Numbered from the stretch's first letter, positions 1-8,109 are shown. The stretch is 12,500 nucleotides of DNA from Eimeria necatrix (GCF_000499385.1 NW_013654296.1:17501-30000); one strand, 5' to 3'. The notes: a model not told the origin generated them from the sequence alone. Translations and numbers: made by a program.

Positions 1-137
1 GTTTTAAAGAAAAGGGAGGACTCAGAGGCGAGAAGTCCTGCAGCGGGGACTCGGGGGAGCGCAGCAGCAGCTGCTGCAGGCTGCTGCAGTTCCGCGCCAC
101 CACGCACGCCACTTCCTTCAGCGTCAGCGGGATCCTC

Positions 138-200
<63 letters not shown>

Positions 201-485
201 GTGGTGGTGGTGCAGCAGAAGCTCGCGGCGGGCACCTCGAGCTGCTGCAGCCGCTGCAGCTGCAGCAGCACGCGCTGCCGCTGCAGCTGCTGCAGCAGCA
301 GCCAGGGGCCCCCCAAAGACACGGAAGTGACGCAGCAAAAGGCCCCGCTGCAGTCGAAAACTGCTGCTCGCCAAGCTGTACATACACCCGAAACCCGCAG
401 GATCTCCTCCGGCAGCAAATAGTGAAATATGCTGTGCAGACACCCCGTGGGCAGCCACGCAAACACCCCCTCGGCCAGCCGCGGG

Positions 486-517
<32 letters not shown>

Positions 518-640
518 GTCTGCTGCTGCTGCTGCGTCTGCTGCTGCTGCTGACGCCTCCTGCTGCTCCCCCTCCCGCCCTGTGAGCCCGTAGGCTAGCG
601 CCGATATCAGCTGCTGCGCAGCAGCAGGCACCGGCAGCAG

Positions 641-676
<36 letters not shown>

Positions 677-1001
677 TGCTGCTCCGGAAGCCACTGCGCC
701 CTCCTCTGCTGCAGCAGCCAGGGGGGCCCCCCCCTCGCTGTCAGAAGCAACGGAGGCCCTGCTGCTGGACATGTGAGACGGGGGGGCAAAGGAGCTCTCA
801 GTCTCCACCCCGCTGCTGCTGCTGCTGCTGCTGCTGCTGTGGTTCATGATGATGCTGCTGCTGCTGCTGACGCTGCTGCCGATGCTGCTGCTCACGCTGC
901 TGCTGCTCACGCTGCTGCTGCTGCGCGAAAAGCTGCTGCGGTCCTCGGAAAGCCGCCTCGCAGCGACAGCTGATGAGCTGCTGCTGGAGTGACCGCCGCT
1001 T

Positions 1002-1037
<36 letters not shown>

Positions 1038-1374
1038 AGCTGGCGCTGCTGCACCTGCCGCTGGTGCTCCTCGTACTCCTCTTCGTGCTGCTGCAGCAAA
1101 TGCCGCAGTATCTCCCCTTGCTGCTGGTGCTGCTGCAGCTGCCAGCGCAGCATCCGCCCATATTGGCTGTGGACTTCGCGTTGCAGCTGCCGCTGCTGCT
1201 GCTGCAGCTGCTGCTGCCGCACCTGCTGCTGCCGCAGCTGCTGCTGCCGCAGCTGCAGCTGCAGCAGCTGCTGCTGCGCCTCCCTTTCCGCTGCCTGCCC
1301 CCCAAAGTCTTGAGAGACCCTAGAAGAAAGCCCCCGGAAGGAAGGGGGGGCCCCCAGCTGCTGGGGGGCCCCCA

Positions 1375-1409
<35 letters not shown>

Positions 1410-1832
1410 GACTCTGCTGGCTGGAAGAGGGGCAGCGGGTGAGGGGACAGCCGCAGCAGCACGGAGGGCCTCAGGGGTTTTCTTTTGGCTTTATTTCTTT
1501 TGGGGTTTTGGGGGCCCCTCTGATGAGCAGCAGCAAAAGCTGAAGGAGGTGCTGCAGCAGCAGGGGCCCTAGCTCGCTTCGGGGGGCCCCTCACCGCAGC
1601 AGCACTGCTGTTCCTGCTGCTGCTGCTGCTGCAGCTCGGCCTGCGGCTGCTGCTGCTGCTGCTGCTGCCAGCAGCAGCAGCCTCCCCAGGGACCTGGGGC
1701 CCCTCCGAGTCAAAGGCGGGGGCCCAGGGGGCCCCCCAGACTTCAGGCTTTGCTTGGCTGCCAGTGTGAGAAGCTGCGTGAGGTCTTGGGGCTCCACTTG
1801 TGGCCTCAGCTGCAGCAGCAGCAGCAGCAGCA

Positions 1833-1873
<41 letters not shown>

Positions 1874-1902
1874 GCCGTGATTCCCGCCAGTGTTGGCAGT
1901 TC
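1..1902 (-). CDS. F-box protein with Q/S/A-rich regions and LRR-like C-terminal part (partial, runs off left edge)
   Basis: Seen: one minus-strand frame has no stop from 1319 to base 1. In order it holds a Gln/Leu/Arg/Glu-rich helical region (about 1315-1000), a Ser-rich stretch (1000-790), an Ala-rich stretch (700-480), then an F-box at about 460-345 with LPTGCLHSIFHYLL and VSGVCTAWR. After this come Leu-rich segments typical of cysteine-containing LRRs (LEVPAASF, LTLKEVACVVARNCSSLQQL, at 190-60). A 5' exon at 1595-1902 (QVEPQDLTQLLTLAAKQSLK) joins it: acceptor TTTTTTTTCTTCAG before 1902, donor GTGAGG at 1594, acceptor CTTTCTTCTAG before 1319, both phase 2. Known: F-box proteins bind SKP1 and present substrates to SCF ubiquitin ligases; the LRRs would bind substrate. 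Alternative: an uninterrupted frame from ATG 1924 (MADFFSSGTANTGG) to base 1 needs no intron. The F-box is firm; the true 5' end is not settled and the 3' end lies outside. Confidence 0.72.
1320..1594 (-). other. Probable intron of the F-box gene
   Basis: The interval starts GTGAGG and ends CTTTCTTCTAG on the minus strand, and both flanking frames are phase 2 (CG + G gives Arg). It contains a CAG tract and several GGGGGCCCC blocks. Caveat: the downstream frame happens to be open across it, so retention as coding sequence is possible. Confidence 0.5.
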
Positions 1903-1958
1903 CTGAAGAAAAAAAATCCGCCATGTTGGAGGCAGCGGAGAGAAGAGCGTTCTCTTCG

Positions 1959-1974
1959 GGTGTATAGACACCTG
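1959..1974 (-). promoter_or_regulatory. GGTGT-N4-ACACC near-palindrome, copy upstream of the F-box gene
   Basis: Plus-strand GGTGTATAGACACCTG, 35 bases upstream of the alternative start ATG 1924 on the minus strand. On that strand it follows TTTCCACTCAG, so it could also sit at a splice acceptor. Function unknown. Confidence 0.35.
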
Positions 1975-2099
1975 AGTGGAAACAACGAAAACTCAACTCG
2001 AGCTGCTGCTGCTGCTGCTGCCGCCGCCGCTGCTGCTGCTGCTGCTGCCGCCGCTGCTGCTGCTGCTGCTGCTGCTGCCAGCTGGCAGCAGAGGGTCAA

Positions 2100-2475
2100 T
2101 GAGGCTTCTTGGAGGTCCCGGGAGGCTCCAAGAGCTTAAAGGAAAAGAAGGAAATTCATTTTAAGAGCAGCAAAGAGCTGAGAGGCGGCGGGCGCGGACG
2201 CCGCTGTCGCCCAGCGGCGACAGACCAGTGGAGCTGTTCGCGAAAAGCGGAAAGAAAATGCGAAATGGAACTCTAAAACGAAAATAAAGAACAAAAATTG
2301 AAGACTGGAACATAAATGGAAAGAAAAAGCCCCCCAAGGCGAAGAAATCCGGCGAAAATCCCGAGGGAGGGGTGCAACTGGAGCGCTGGCGAGCAGAAAG
2401 CTGGGGCAACTCAGCAGCAATTTCTGCGATCTTGTTTGCCAATAAATGCCTTTATTCTTTTTTTTAATTTCCAAC
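2100..2475. other. Spacer upstream of the F-box gene with weak coding-like islands
   Basis: GC-rich islands at 2160-2240 and 2340-2430 lie in AT-rich DNA. On the minus strand a frame at about 2340-2442 reads ELPQLSARQRSSCTPPSGF, and a good acceptor (CTTCTTTTCCTTTAAG) lies near 2140. These could be 5' exons of the F-box gene, but no consistent chain was found. Confidence 0.25.
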
Positions 2476-2960
2476 TCAAAAGATCCATTTAATTCTCCTC
2501 TTTGGCCGCTGCTGGCTGGTCCGGCCGCCGCTAGCGGCCAGGAAGCCTCGGGTCAAGAGCCACGAGCTGCTGGCGGTGGAAAGCTGCTTCAATTGCAGAC
2601 ACATGACGGCCCCCGTTCGCGAAATGGAATAAATAAATAAATAAATGAAATGAAGAAACAAAAGAAGCGAAAACTGCGAAATAAGAGCCGCTTTCCGGGG
2701 CTTGCGATCGTGGAGGGGTGGTGTCGATGCTGAGAACGCGCGCTGCCTCCTGCGGCCTCTTTTCAAGTGCAAATTGAACTGAATTGAATCAAAACGAATC
2801 AAATTGAATTCTTAACAACAAAAGATCTCACCAATTCAAATTTGAAGGAATTTCCACGAGCGAATTCCCCTCACCGGGCTGATCGCAGCAGCAGCAGCAG
2901 CAGACCGCTGCCTCGCTGGCGCAGATGCGCACAAGACCGCGGGCCGCGAGTCAAGCCGGA
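2476..2960 (-). CDS. Possible multi-exon gene, unrecognised
   Basis: Three minus-strand GC-rich islands look coding. The first, about 2875-2960, reads SGLTRGPRSCAHLRQRGSG and ends at a GTGAGG donor at 2874. The second, about 2665-2770, reads EKRPQEAARVLSIDTTPP and then SQAPESGSYF. The third, from ATG 2604 to the stop at 2476, reads MCLQLKQLSTASSSWLLTRG and ends RPKRRIKWIF. The last is Ser/Thr/Arg-rich and could be an organelle presequence. Exon joining and even gene unity are uncertain, and no family was recognised. Confidence 0.25.
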
Positions 2961-3093
2961 ATTTGCAATTCAACTCGCAAATTGATTGCTTTTATTCATT
3001 TATTTTGCAATTAATTGCATTTTAACCTTCACATTCCTTTTGCTTGCAATTTCGCGCACTCAGTTCGCCGGATCGCCGCAAAAAAGCCCCAAA

Positions 3094-3312
3094 ATGGCAT
3101 TCTGCTGCGCTCGAGCCAACTCACTTGTTGAATACACCAGAGTTATTCCAGTTTCTCCTTTTAAGCTTTCCCTCCAGCTTTCTCGCTTTATAAAACTGAA
3201 AAGAAGGAAATTAAATCTTTTGTTGTTTAATTCTCCGACAACTTCCACCTCCTGCTCCCGTTTCGATTTGCTGGTCTTCAGCGGAAACGCCTCCGCCAAA
3301 AATTCAAATTAA
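3094..3312 (+). CDS. Small plus-strand ORF (72 aa) with a coccidian-like start context
   Basis: The start sits in CCCAAAATGGC, which matches the consensus start context described for Toxoplasma (CAAAATGG). The product begins MAFCCARANSLVEYTRV, is basic in the middle (IKLKRRKLN), and ends FSGNASAKNSN with high C/G at third positions near the 3' end. The opposite strand is also open and protein-like here (TSKSKREQEVEVVGEL), so strand assignment is doubtful. No family recognised. Confidence 0.25.
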   Translation: MAFCCARANSLVEYTRVIPVSPFKLSLQLSRFIKLKRRKLNLLLFNSPTTSTSCSRFDLLVFSGNASAKNSN

Positions 3313-3426
3313 GTGCTGATAATTCATAAAGTGCAATTTAATAAAGTGGTAGTAATTCATAAAACTGGCAAAGTGGCTTTTAAAGCTAACTTGAATGATC
3401 TGGCAGCGCCGTTGACCACCTACAAC

Positions 3427-3462
3427 TAAACCCTAAACCCTAAACCCTAAACCCTAAACCCT
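3427..3462 (+). repeat. Interstitial telomere-like array (TAAACCC)n, about 5 units
   Basis: Five tandem copies of TAAACCC plus one base, then a sharp change to TGAACTGCAG. The orientation is C-rich strand on plus. It is internal, so not a chromosome end. Such short arrays are known from repeat-rich segments of Eimeria chromosomes. Confidence 0.95.
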
Positions 3463-3505
3463 GAACTGCAGCGGGGGCTGGAAAGGCTTTCTTGGGGCCT
3501 CCAAT

Positions 3506-3525
3506 TAAACCCTAGCGAGGGTTTA
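3506..3525. repeat. Head-to-head pair of telomere-like units
   Basis: TAAACCCT, a 4-base spacer AGCG, then AGGGTTTA: two telomere-like units in inverted orientation with 8-bp perfect arms, 43 bases after the 3427-3462 array. Confidence 0.85.
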
Positions 3526-3795
3526 GAGATTCTCTTTGCAGCTGACAATTCGAACTTCTTTTTTACTGTCTTTGGCCTTTTGAGAACTTGGAAATAATTT
3601 GAAAAGAATTTAATTCCATTTTCATTTCTTTTGAAGTCCTTTCAGTGCTGGCCAGCGGCTTCTTTGTGAATTGTTGAACTGAAATTTGAAAACCGAATTT
3701 AAACATTTAAATTCGATTTTATATATATATTTTAGTTTTAAAATATATATAAATATAATTAAATTATATTTTAATTATTCTTTTGAATAAAAGAA
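3526..3795. other. AT-rich spacer without a visible gene
   Basis: Contains an A/T-only stretch around 3716-3775 with ATATAT and TAATTA runs. No convincing coding frame was seen on either strand. Confidence 0.6.
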
Positions 3796-4400
3796 TTATT
3801 TCAACTCTTTCAACTCCGCCACCACGAGAGTGCCCCTGGGCACGGAGTCGAAGAGGTCGTCTTGGGTGACAGAGCCATTTCCCGTTTTTTTTGTTCGTTT
3901 TTTTCGAATTTTTGGATTTATTTGAACCTGAAAATTCGGCGAAGACCGAAATTAGACTCCCGCAGCCAAGCAGCAGCTTCTTGATTCAAAAAAACCACCT
4001 TTTCTCCATTTATTTCCTGAAAAAGATTTCATTTTCTCTTCAAATTCAACTTTTTTGCAAACTCCAACACCCACGGCAGCCAAACCCTTCCGCAGAAAAG
4101 TCGCCACGCCTTCTTCCCTCGCCCAGTCCGTGGGGTTGCCTGCAGAAAATGGCGGAAAATAATTCTTTGAACGCGAAAAAACAGAAAAATAATGGAAAAT
4201 AACTGCTTAAAATGTGAACAAATAAAAGAATAATCAAAAATGAATGGTTTTAATGGAAAAAAGCAAAAAAAATGATCAAAAGTGATGCATTTTGCATGCA
4301 AAATGGTATTTGTCTGCAAATTCAAGTTCAAGTTGAATCTGAATTTTCTCAGGGATGCTGAAGTGCAGCGAAACGGAAAGAGCGGCGAATAAAGAGAAAA

Positions 4401-4459
<59 letters not shown>

Positions 4460-4757
4460 AAAGAATTGAAGAAATGAACTGACCTGCGCACAAGAGGGCC
4501 TTCGGCTGCCGCACGCGGTTTGGGGGATCTTCTTCGGCTGCGAAGTTCTGCGGCGAGCAGCAAATGAAAGAACTTTGAAATGCAAAATAAAATAAAATAA
4601 AATAAAATAAAATAAAATAAAATAAAATAAAATAAATAAATGAAAAGAATTATTAAATGCATCAAAAGGAGCAAATAAATGGGCGATTCAACTTGTTCAA
4701 ATGGAAGGCTCAAGCACGGAGGAAGACCAGAGCAGTTTCAAAAAACAAACAAACAAA

Positions 4758-4801
<44 letters not shown>

Positions 4802-4890
4802 AAATAATAAATAATAAATAATAAATAAATGAATAAGTTTGCTGTCGACTCACAATGCGCAGCAGCAAACAGGCGGGGTCCTGGTTGCAG
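3796..4890 (-). CDS. Multi-exon gene of unknown function
   Basis: A phase-consistent minus-strand chain. Exon 4854-4890 (CNQDPACLLLRI, donor GTGAGT) is phase 0 to exon 4484-4547 (acceptor GCTGCTCGCCGCAG; NFAAEEDPPNRVRQPKALLC; donor GTCAGT). That is phase 1 to exon about 4063-4139 (acceptor TTTTCTGCAG; NPTDWAREEGVATFLRKGLA; possible donor GTTTGC), then exon 3796-3927 (acceptor GAATTTTCAG). The last exon has a Lys/Arg-rich segment followed by NGSVTQDDLFDSVPRGTLVV and ends AELKELK-stop. The segments 4484-4547, 4070-4139 and 3796-3880 are the best supported because they are GC-rich with good third-position bias. The start is not found; upstream exons may belong to the neighbouring gene at 4943-6003. 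I do not recognise the family and propose no function. Confidence 0.5.
4288..4305. promoter_or_regulatory. 18-bp perfect palindrome containing TGCATGCA
   Basis: CATTTTGCATGCAAAATG reads the same on both strands. Its core TGCATGCA is a known ApiAP2-type element in Plasmodium, and TGCATGC occurs in Toxoplasma promoters. Here it would lie inside an intron of the 3796-4890 gene. Further TGCATGC copies are at 6525, 6566 and 7623. Confidence 0.4.
4400..4460. repeat. (TAAA)n microsatellite
   Basis: Uninterrupted TAAA repeats of about 15 units, within the predicted intron between exons 4484-4547 and 4063-4139. Confidence 0.95.
4584..4636. repeat. (AAAAT)n microsatellite
   Basis: Pentamer repeat of about ten units changing to AAAT at its right end, immediately upstream (minus sense) of exon 4484-4547. 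Confidence 0.9.
4755..4829. repeat. (AAAT)n microsatellite with AATAAT-type 3' end
   Basis: About eleven AAAT units followed by TAATAAA-type repeats. A third related array within 430 bases, in the next predicted intron. Confidence 0.9.
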
Positions 4891-4942
4891 CTGTGGCGGC
4901 GTTTGCTGCTGTTTGTTTTAATTTATTTTTTGAATTTAATTT

Positions 4943-6003
4943 TTACTTCTCGAGAGCTTTTTGAATTGCTGCAGTTGAAGTAATTCGGGGAAGTTCCCGC
5001 AGGAGGTCTTGGCCGTGGCAGCCGGCCTGGGGGATTAGAATTCAAGTTTTTGAAAATTCAAGTTTTTTTTTTCAAGTTTTGAAGTTCAAGTTTTCGAGTT
5101 TTTGAACTTTTTGAACTTTTCAAAGTCCTCAGAACTTTTCCTTTTTGCTTCTTACAGTTCCGGTGTTCAGGAGAAGGTCGAAGAAGCTGCTGAGCACTGA
5201 AAAGTTGGAAAAAGTTGAAAATTCAAATTTGCAAAACTTGAAAAAAGTTGAACTCGGCGGACCCCGCAGCTCCTCGCCCTTCACCTGGGTGGTCCAGCCC
5301 CACGCCTTGCTGCCCCGTGACCACTGGTCACCTGCGCAGAGCCTGCAGCAGCAGCAAACTCGGGGCTGCAGCAGCAGCAGCAGCAGCAGCAGTTCAAAGC
5401 AGACTCACCAGTTGGCCCCCGTCCCGGGCAGCAGCCCGCGGGCGAAGCTGGCGGGCCAGGGCCGCTGCAGCTCGCGGGGGGGCCCCGAGGAGAAAAAAGT
5501 GCATTTGGGGTCTTTAGAACAGATTTTTTTCGCTTCTTCTGCGTCTGGGACCTGCAGCTGAACTCGGGGGTTCATGAGCCGCTTTCGGGGGCCCCGGGGG
5601 GCCCCGAAAGGCTTTTATTGGTTCGAAAAAGCCCGCCTACGTTTGCTGCAGAAGCGGCCTTCAAAATGCTGCTGCCTTCGCAGTACCTGCGGCTGTTCGG
5701 CACCACCAGGTAGTCCTCCGCCGGGTGCTCGTAGGCGGGGGGAAGCGGGTCGATCCAGGGCTCTGCGGGCCCCTCAGGCTCTTTTATTTCTTCAATTTGG
5801 TTTATTTTATTGTTTGTTTGCTTCGCAGCAGTTTGTTTGGGGGGTTGCTGCGCAAATCGCAGCAAAAACGACCGCCGGACGCCCGGGGCCGCCGCGGGCG
5901 CCGCCCGCCGCCCGCCAGCAGCAACCGGGGAGAAACAAAACAACAAATGGCCATGATTCACAAAATGCAAAATAAAAATGCAAAATAAAAGTGTTCGAAA
6001 CAT
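4943..6003 (-). CDS. Multi-exon gene of unknown function, possible targeted protein
   Basis: Proposed exons (minus): 5687-6003 (ATG 6003, donor CAG|GTACTG), 5409-5464 (donor GTGAGT), 5263-5331, 5156-5196 (acceptor AACTTTTCAG, donor GTAAGA) and 4943-5026 (acceptor CTAATCCCCCAG, stop TAA). Phases agree (2,1,1,0), giving about 188 residues. The N-terminus is hydrophobic (MFRTLLFCIFILHFV), then Arg/Ala-rich (GVRRSFLLRFAQQ), as in secreted or organelle-targeted proteins. The best coding segments are EPWIDPLPPAYEHPAEDYLV, DQWSRGSKAWGWTTQVKGEE, LSSFFDLLLNTGT and GQDLLRELPRITSTAAIQKA. Exon 5409-5464 is the weakest: another frame (RPWPASFARGLLPGTGAN) has better codon bias but does not fit the flanking phases. 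A different frame of the last exon has a GTAAAA donor, so it may continue into the 3796-4890 gene. No family recognised. Confidence 0.5.
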
Positions 6004-6079
6004 TTCGAAACGAATCCAAACGAGTTTCCGCAGGCGGAAGCGGAAAGCGCGGCTGCGCTGCGCGCCGCGGCGAATTTCA

Positions 6080-6095
6080 GGTGTACGTACACCCC
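6080..6095. promoter_or_regulatory. GGTGTACGTACACC palindrome
   Basis: A perfect 14-bp palindrome (6080-6093) followed by CC and preceded by AATTTCA. It lies 77 bases upstream of ATG 6003 of the minus-strand gene, consistent with a promoter or 5' UTR element. Not a feature I can name. Confidence 0.4.
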
Positions 6096-6224
6096 AGACC
6101 GCCGCCCCCAGCTTTCCTGTTCAAATGCGAACTGGAAAACTTTTTTCTCCGCTTTTCTTCTTTTGTTCACTTTTTAAGTGAATATAAATGCATATTTTGC
6201 GCGAAAAGCGGGCTCGCTCGCCGC

Positions 6225-6265
6225 AAACCCTAGCCCCAAACCCTAAACCCTAAACCCTAAACCCT
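6225..6265 (+). repeat. Telomere-like AAACCCT array abutting a stop codon
   Basis: A degenerate first unit, then four perfect AAACCCT units at 6238-6265. Base 6265 is also part of the TGA stop (6265-6267) of the minus-strand ADF-homology gene, so the mRNA reads TGAGGGTTTAGGG. Confidence 0.9.
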
Positions 6266-6429
6266 CAGGTCCACTTGAACACCGGCATTTCAGCCTCCTC
6301 AGTGACGTAGAACTCGCGGGGAAGATTCGTGTCCACGAAGGAACTCGAAAGCCAAGACAAAGCTGTGAAGTAAAAGGCCCTTTCGGCCACGGAAAGGGAG
6401 CTCTTGGGGGCCCACACCAGCAGCGCCCT

Positions 6430-6467
<38 letters not shown>

Positions 6468-7258
6468 TAGCTGCAGCAAGCAGCAAGTCTGCTGCAGGAG
6501 ACCCCTGCTGCAGCAAAGAGCGCCTGCATGCCTTTGCAGCTTTTTCCCCCCAGCAGCAAATACGCTGCATGCGGCCATTTCAGGTGTACAGACACCCCGC
6601 AAACGGCAGCAGCAGCAGCACGCCAGCAGCAGCCCCGCGAAGCAGCAGCAGAACTTTTATTTTCGAAAATAATTGGATTAATTGGATCTAAAAAGCCCAC
6701 CATTCCGGAGAGTTGGAGCGCAAGTCTATTCGAAAAACAAAAAGAGAAGGCCCTTCTTCTTTGGCGCTGCAGAGAATCCAATTCAGCCGCTCTTTTCTGC
6801 TGCTGCTGTCAAACGGCAAAGTCTTCTTCGCTGAGATCTGGCCTGCAGGCAGCAAACGAAATGCCCAGGCTGCTGCAGCAGCAGCAGCAGCTGCAGCAGC
6901 AGCAGCAGCAGCTGCTGCTGCTGCAGCAGCTGCAGCGCTTGCGGCAGCAGCAGGCGCTGGAGGTGCAGCAGGAGCTGCAGATCCTGCGGCAGCAGGAGCT
7001 GAGGAGTGCAGCTGCTTCTCCAGCAGTCCTTCGTGGCCGCCAAACCCTAAACCCTAAACCCTAAACCCTAAACCCTAAACCCTAAACCCTTGACGGACAA
7101 GTCTCTGGATCGACGAGAAGCTGAATAATGCTGTCTTTGCAGGTCCCTTGGCGAATCTGGTCCAAGAGGAGTTCGACGTCTGCGTGGAGTGTATATACAC
7201 CTGGCGGCCGGGGCTCCCGCGCTTGCAAGTTTTCGGAAAGCCCCTTGGGGGCTTCCAT
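6265..7258 (-). CDS. ADF-homology domain protein, twinfilin-like, three exons, 154 aa
   Basis: Known family role: ADF-H proteins (ADF/cofilin, twinfilin, coactosin, GMF) bind actin in the cytoplasm and control filament turnover. Seen: exon 1 7099-7258 (ATG in AGACAGAATGG; ADVELLLDQIRQGTCKDSII), donor GTCCGT; exon 2 6701-6842 after TTTGCTGCCTGCAG (EGPSLFVFRIDLRSNSPEW), donor GTGGGC; exon 3 6265-6427 after a (CTG)nCAG acceptor (ALLVWAPKSSLSVAERAFYF, then FVDTNLPREF), stop TGA. Phases 1 and 2 agree and the total is 155 codons. The order fits one ADF-H domain, closest in pattern to twinfilin domain 1: an x-V-x-LL helix, R-x-D-s, EW-x3-W-x-P-x-x-S, then (R/K)-x3-Y and a helix ending F. Twinfilin has two domains; only one is present, at the usual size of a single-domain protein. 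Intron 1 holds the telomere-like array 7042-7090; the exon 1/2 junction is the least certain point. Confidence 0.68.
6583..6598. promoter_or_regulatory. GGTGT-N4-ACACC near-palindrome in ADF-H intron 2
   Basis: GGTGTACAGACACCCC, preceded by CCATTTCA much as the 6080 copy is preceded by GAATTTCA, so the similarity extends beyond the 16-mer. It lies in the predicted intron 6428-6700. Confidence 0.35.
7042..7090 (+). repeat. Telomere-like (AAACCCT)7 array inside an intron
   Basis: Exactly seven perfect units, 49 bases. It lies in predicted intron 1 (6843-7098) of the ADF-homology gene. In the sense direction it reads GGGTTTAG repeated, which supplies many GT and TTTAG strings that could act as weak splice sites. 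Unspliced, it would end the reading frame with TAG. Confidence 0.97.
7188..7203. other. GGTGT-N4-ACACC near-palindrome inside ADF-H exon 1
   Basis: AGTGTATATACACCTG, with GTGTATATACAC (7189-7200) a perfect palindrome. On the minus strand it is read PGVYTLH in exon 1 of the ADF-homology gene, so here it would be coding. Confidence 0.35.
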
Positions 7259-7491
7259 TCTGTCTCGTGCAAAAGAGTTGAATTTGAGTTTAAAAAGAAG
7301 AATAAAACGAATTAAAAGAATTAAATAATGAATTAAAAGAATAAAAGGTTTAAAGGATTCAAAATCCCGCGGAGAGCAGACCACGGGCAAAATTGAACGG
7401 ACTTGAACTCAGCGAAACTCCGAGAATGCGGCGCACGGAAGGCTCTGTTTTTGCAAAGTTGAAATAAATTTGAAATAAAATTCTTTTTATT
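7259..7491. other. Spacer between the ADF-H gene and the next minus-strand gene
   Basis: AT-rich with TTAAAAG repeats at 7290-7350 and one GC-rich island at 7380-7450. The island is open on the minus strand in two frames (for example KTEPSVRRILGVSLSSSPF) after a possible acceptor, but no start or partner exon is clear. Confidence 0.35.
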
Positions 7492-8012
7492 TCATTTAAT
7501 TTTAATTTTATTCTTTTTCTGCGGAAAATCTCCGAAGATCAGCTGCCGCGAGAAGTTGAACTGAGGCGCCGCTGGGGCTCCGGACCGGCGCGGCCACTGG
7601 GGGCTCTTGGGGGTAAAATTGCTGCATGCGCTGCTCTTTTGGCAATTAATAAATCCTAAATGCAAAATGTTTATTATTTAAAATTCAAAAAAGTGAAATA
7701 GTCGAAGCGGAACTTAAAGTTGGCCCCTTCACTCCCTGGAGGTGTGCATACACCCCGTGGTCCGCAGCAGCCGACAACAGATGGTCGGGAACTTCAGTTG
7801 CGACTCTGCGCTAAAAGTCTTCAAATTTCGCACTAAAATATTTACATTTTTATTTGTATTTCATTTTTAATTCAGGATTTTCAATTATATTCAGCTTTCC
7901 ACTCGACTTCGCGCCCGCAGGCGCGTCTTCGCCGCAGATCGGCTTTCTTGCAACTTTCCAGCCTCAGCAGGAAATGAGCAACAATGCGGATCAAGCAGCT
8001 CTCTAGCAGCAT
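7492..8012 (-). CDS. Small three-exon gene (about 95 aa), unrecognised
   Basis: Proposed exons (minus): 7908-8012 (ATG; MLLESCLIRIVAHFLLRLES then a basic CKKADLRRRRACGRE, donor GTCGAG), 7733-7810 (acceptor GACTTTTAG; RVATEVPDHLLSAAADHGVY, donor GTGAAG) and 7492-7596 (acceptor GAGCCCCCAG; WPRRSGAPAAPQFNFSRQLI then FGDFPQKK, stop TGA). All joins are phase 0 and the introns are short and AT-rich, typical of the spacers here. It starts 200 bases after the uS9 stop, with the perfect palindrome 8110-8127 between them. No domain or family recognised; the second near-palindrome (7741-7756) lies within exon 2 and encodes HGVYAH. Confidence 0.42.
7741..7756. other. GGTGT-N4-ACACC near-palindrome in the small gene
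   Basis: GGTGTGCATACACCCC. In the proposed exon 7733-7810 the minus strand reads it as GVYAH. If that gene model is wrong, it is an intergenic copy. Confidence 0.35.
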
Positions 8013-8109
8013 CTCGCGAAATAAAAAAAGAAATAAATTAAATGAATTTCCCTATTTCTCAGGCGCTCTTTAAAAGCCGGCGTTTTCGCCGTTTTGAACG
8101 CAGATCGCT

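Noticed and set aside
989..1543. Plus-strand Leu-rich 184-residue frame resembling a membrane protein
   Set aside because: The Leu runs are CTG repeats read in one register; the opposite strand carries the F-box gene with sensible non-repetitive sequence.
1904..1924. MADFFSSGTANTGG start (ATG 1924) as the sole F-box gene start
   Set aside because: Kept only as an alternative: the context is good and the frame is open, but the 8-T tract plus CAG right after it and the phase-matched intron favour a spliced model.
4300..4384. Possible exon after a strong acceptor (SLRKFRFNLNLNLQTN)
   Set aside because: No usable donor follows and skipping it gives a direct phase match between exons 4484-4547 and 4063-4139.
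4400..4829. CRISPR-like array or bacterial repeats
   Set aside because: These are simple TAAA-type microsatellites without spacers, in a eukaryotic intron setting.
6225..7090. Telomere repeats as evidence of a chromosome end
   Set aside because: The arrays are short, internal and flanked by genes on both sides, so they are interstitial.
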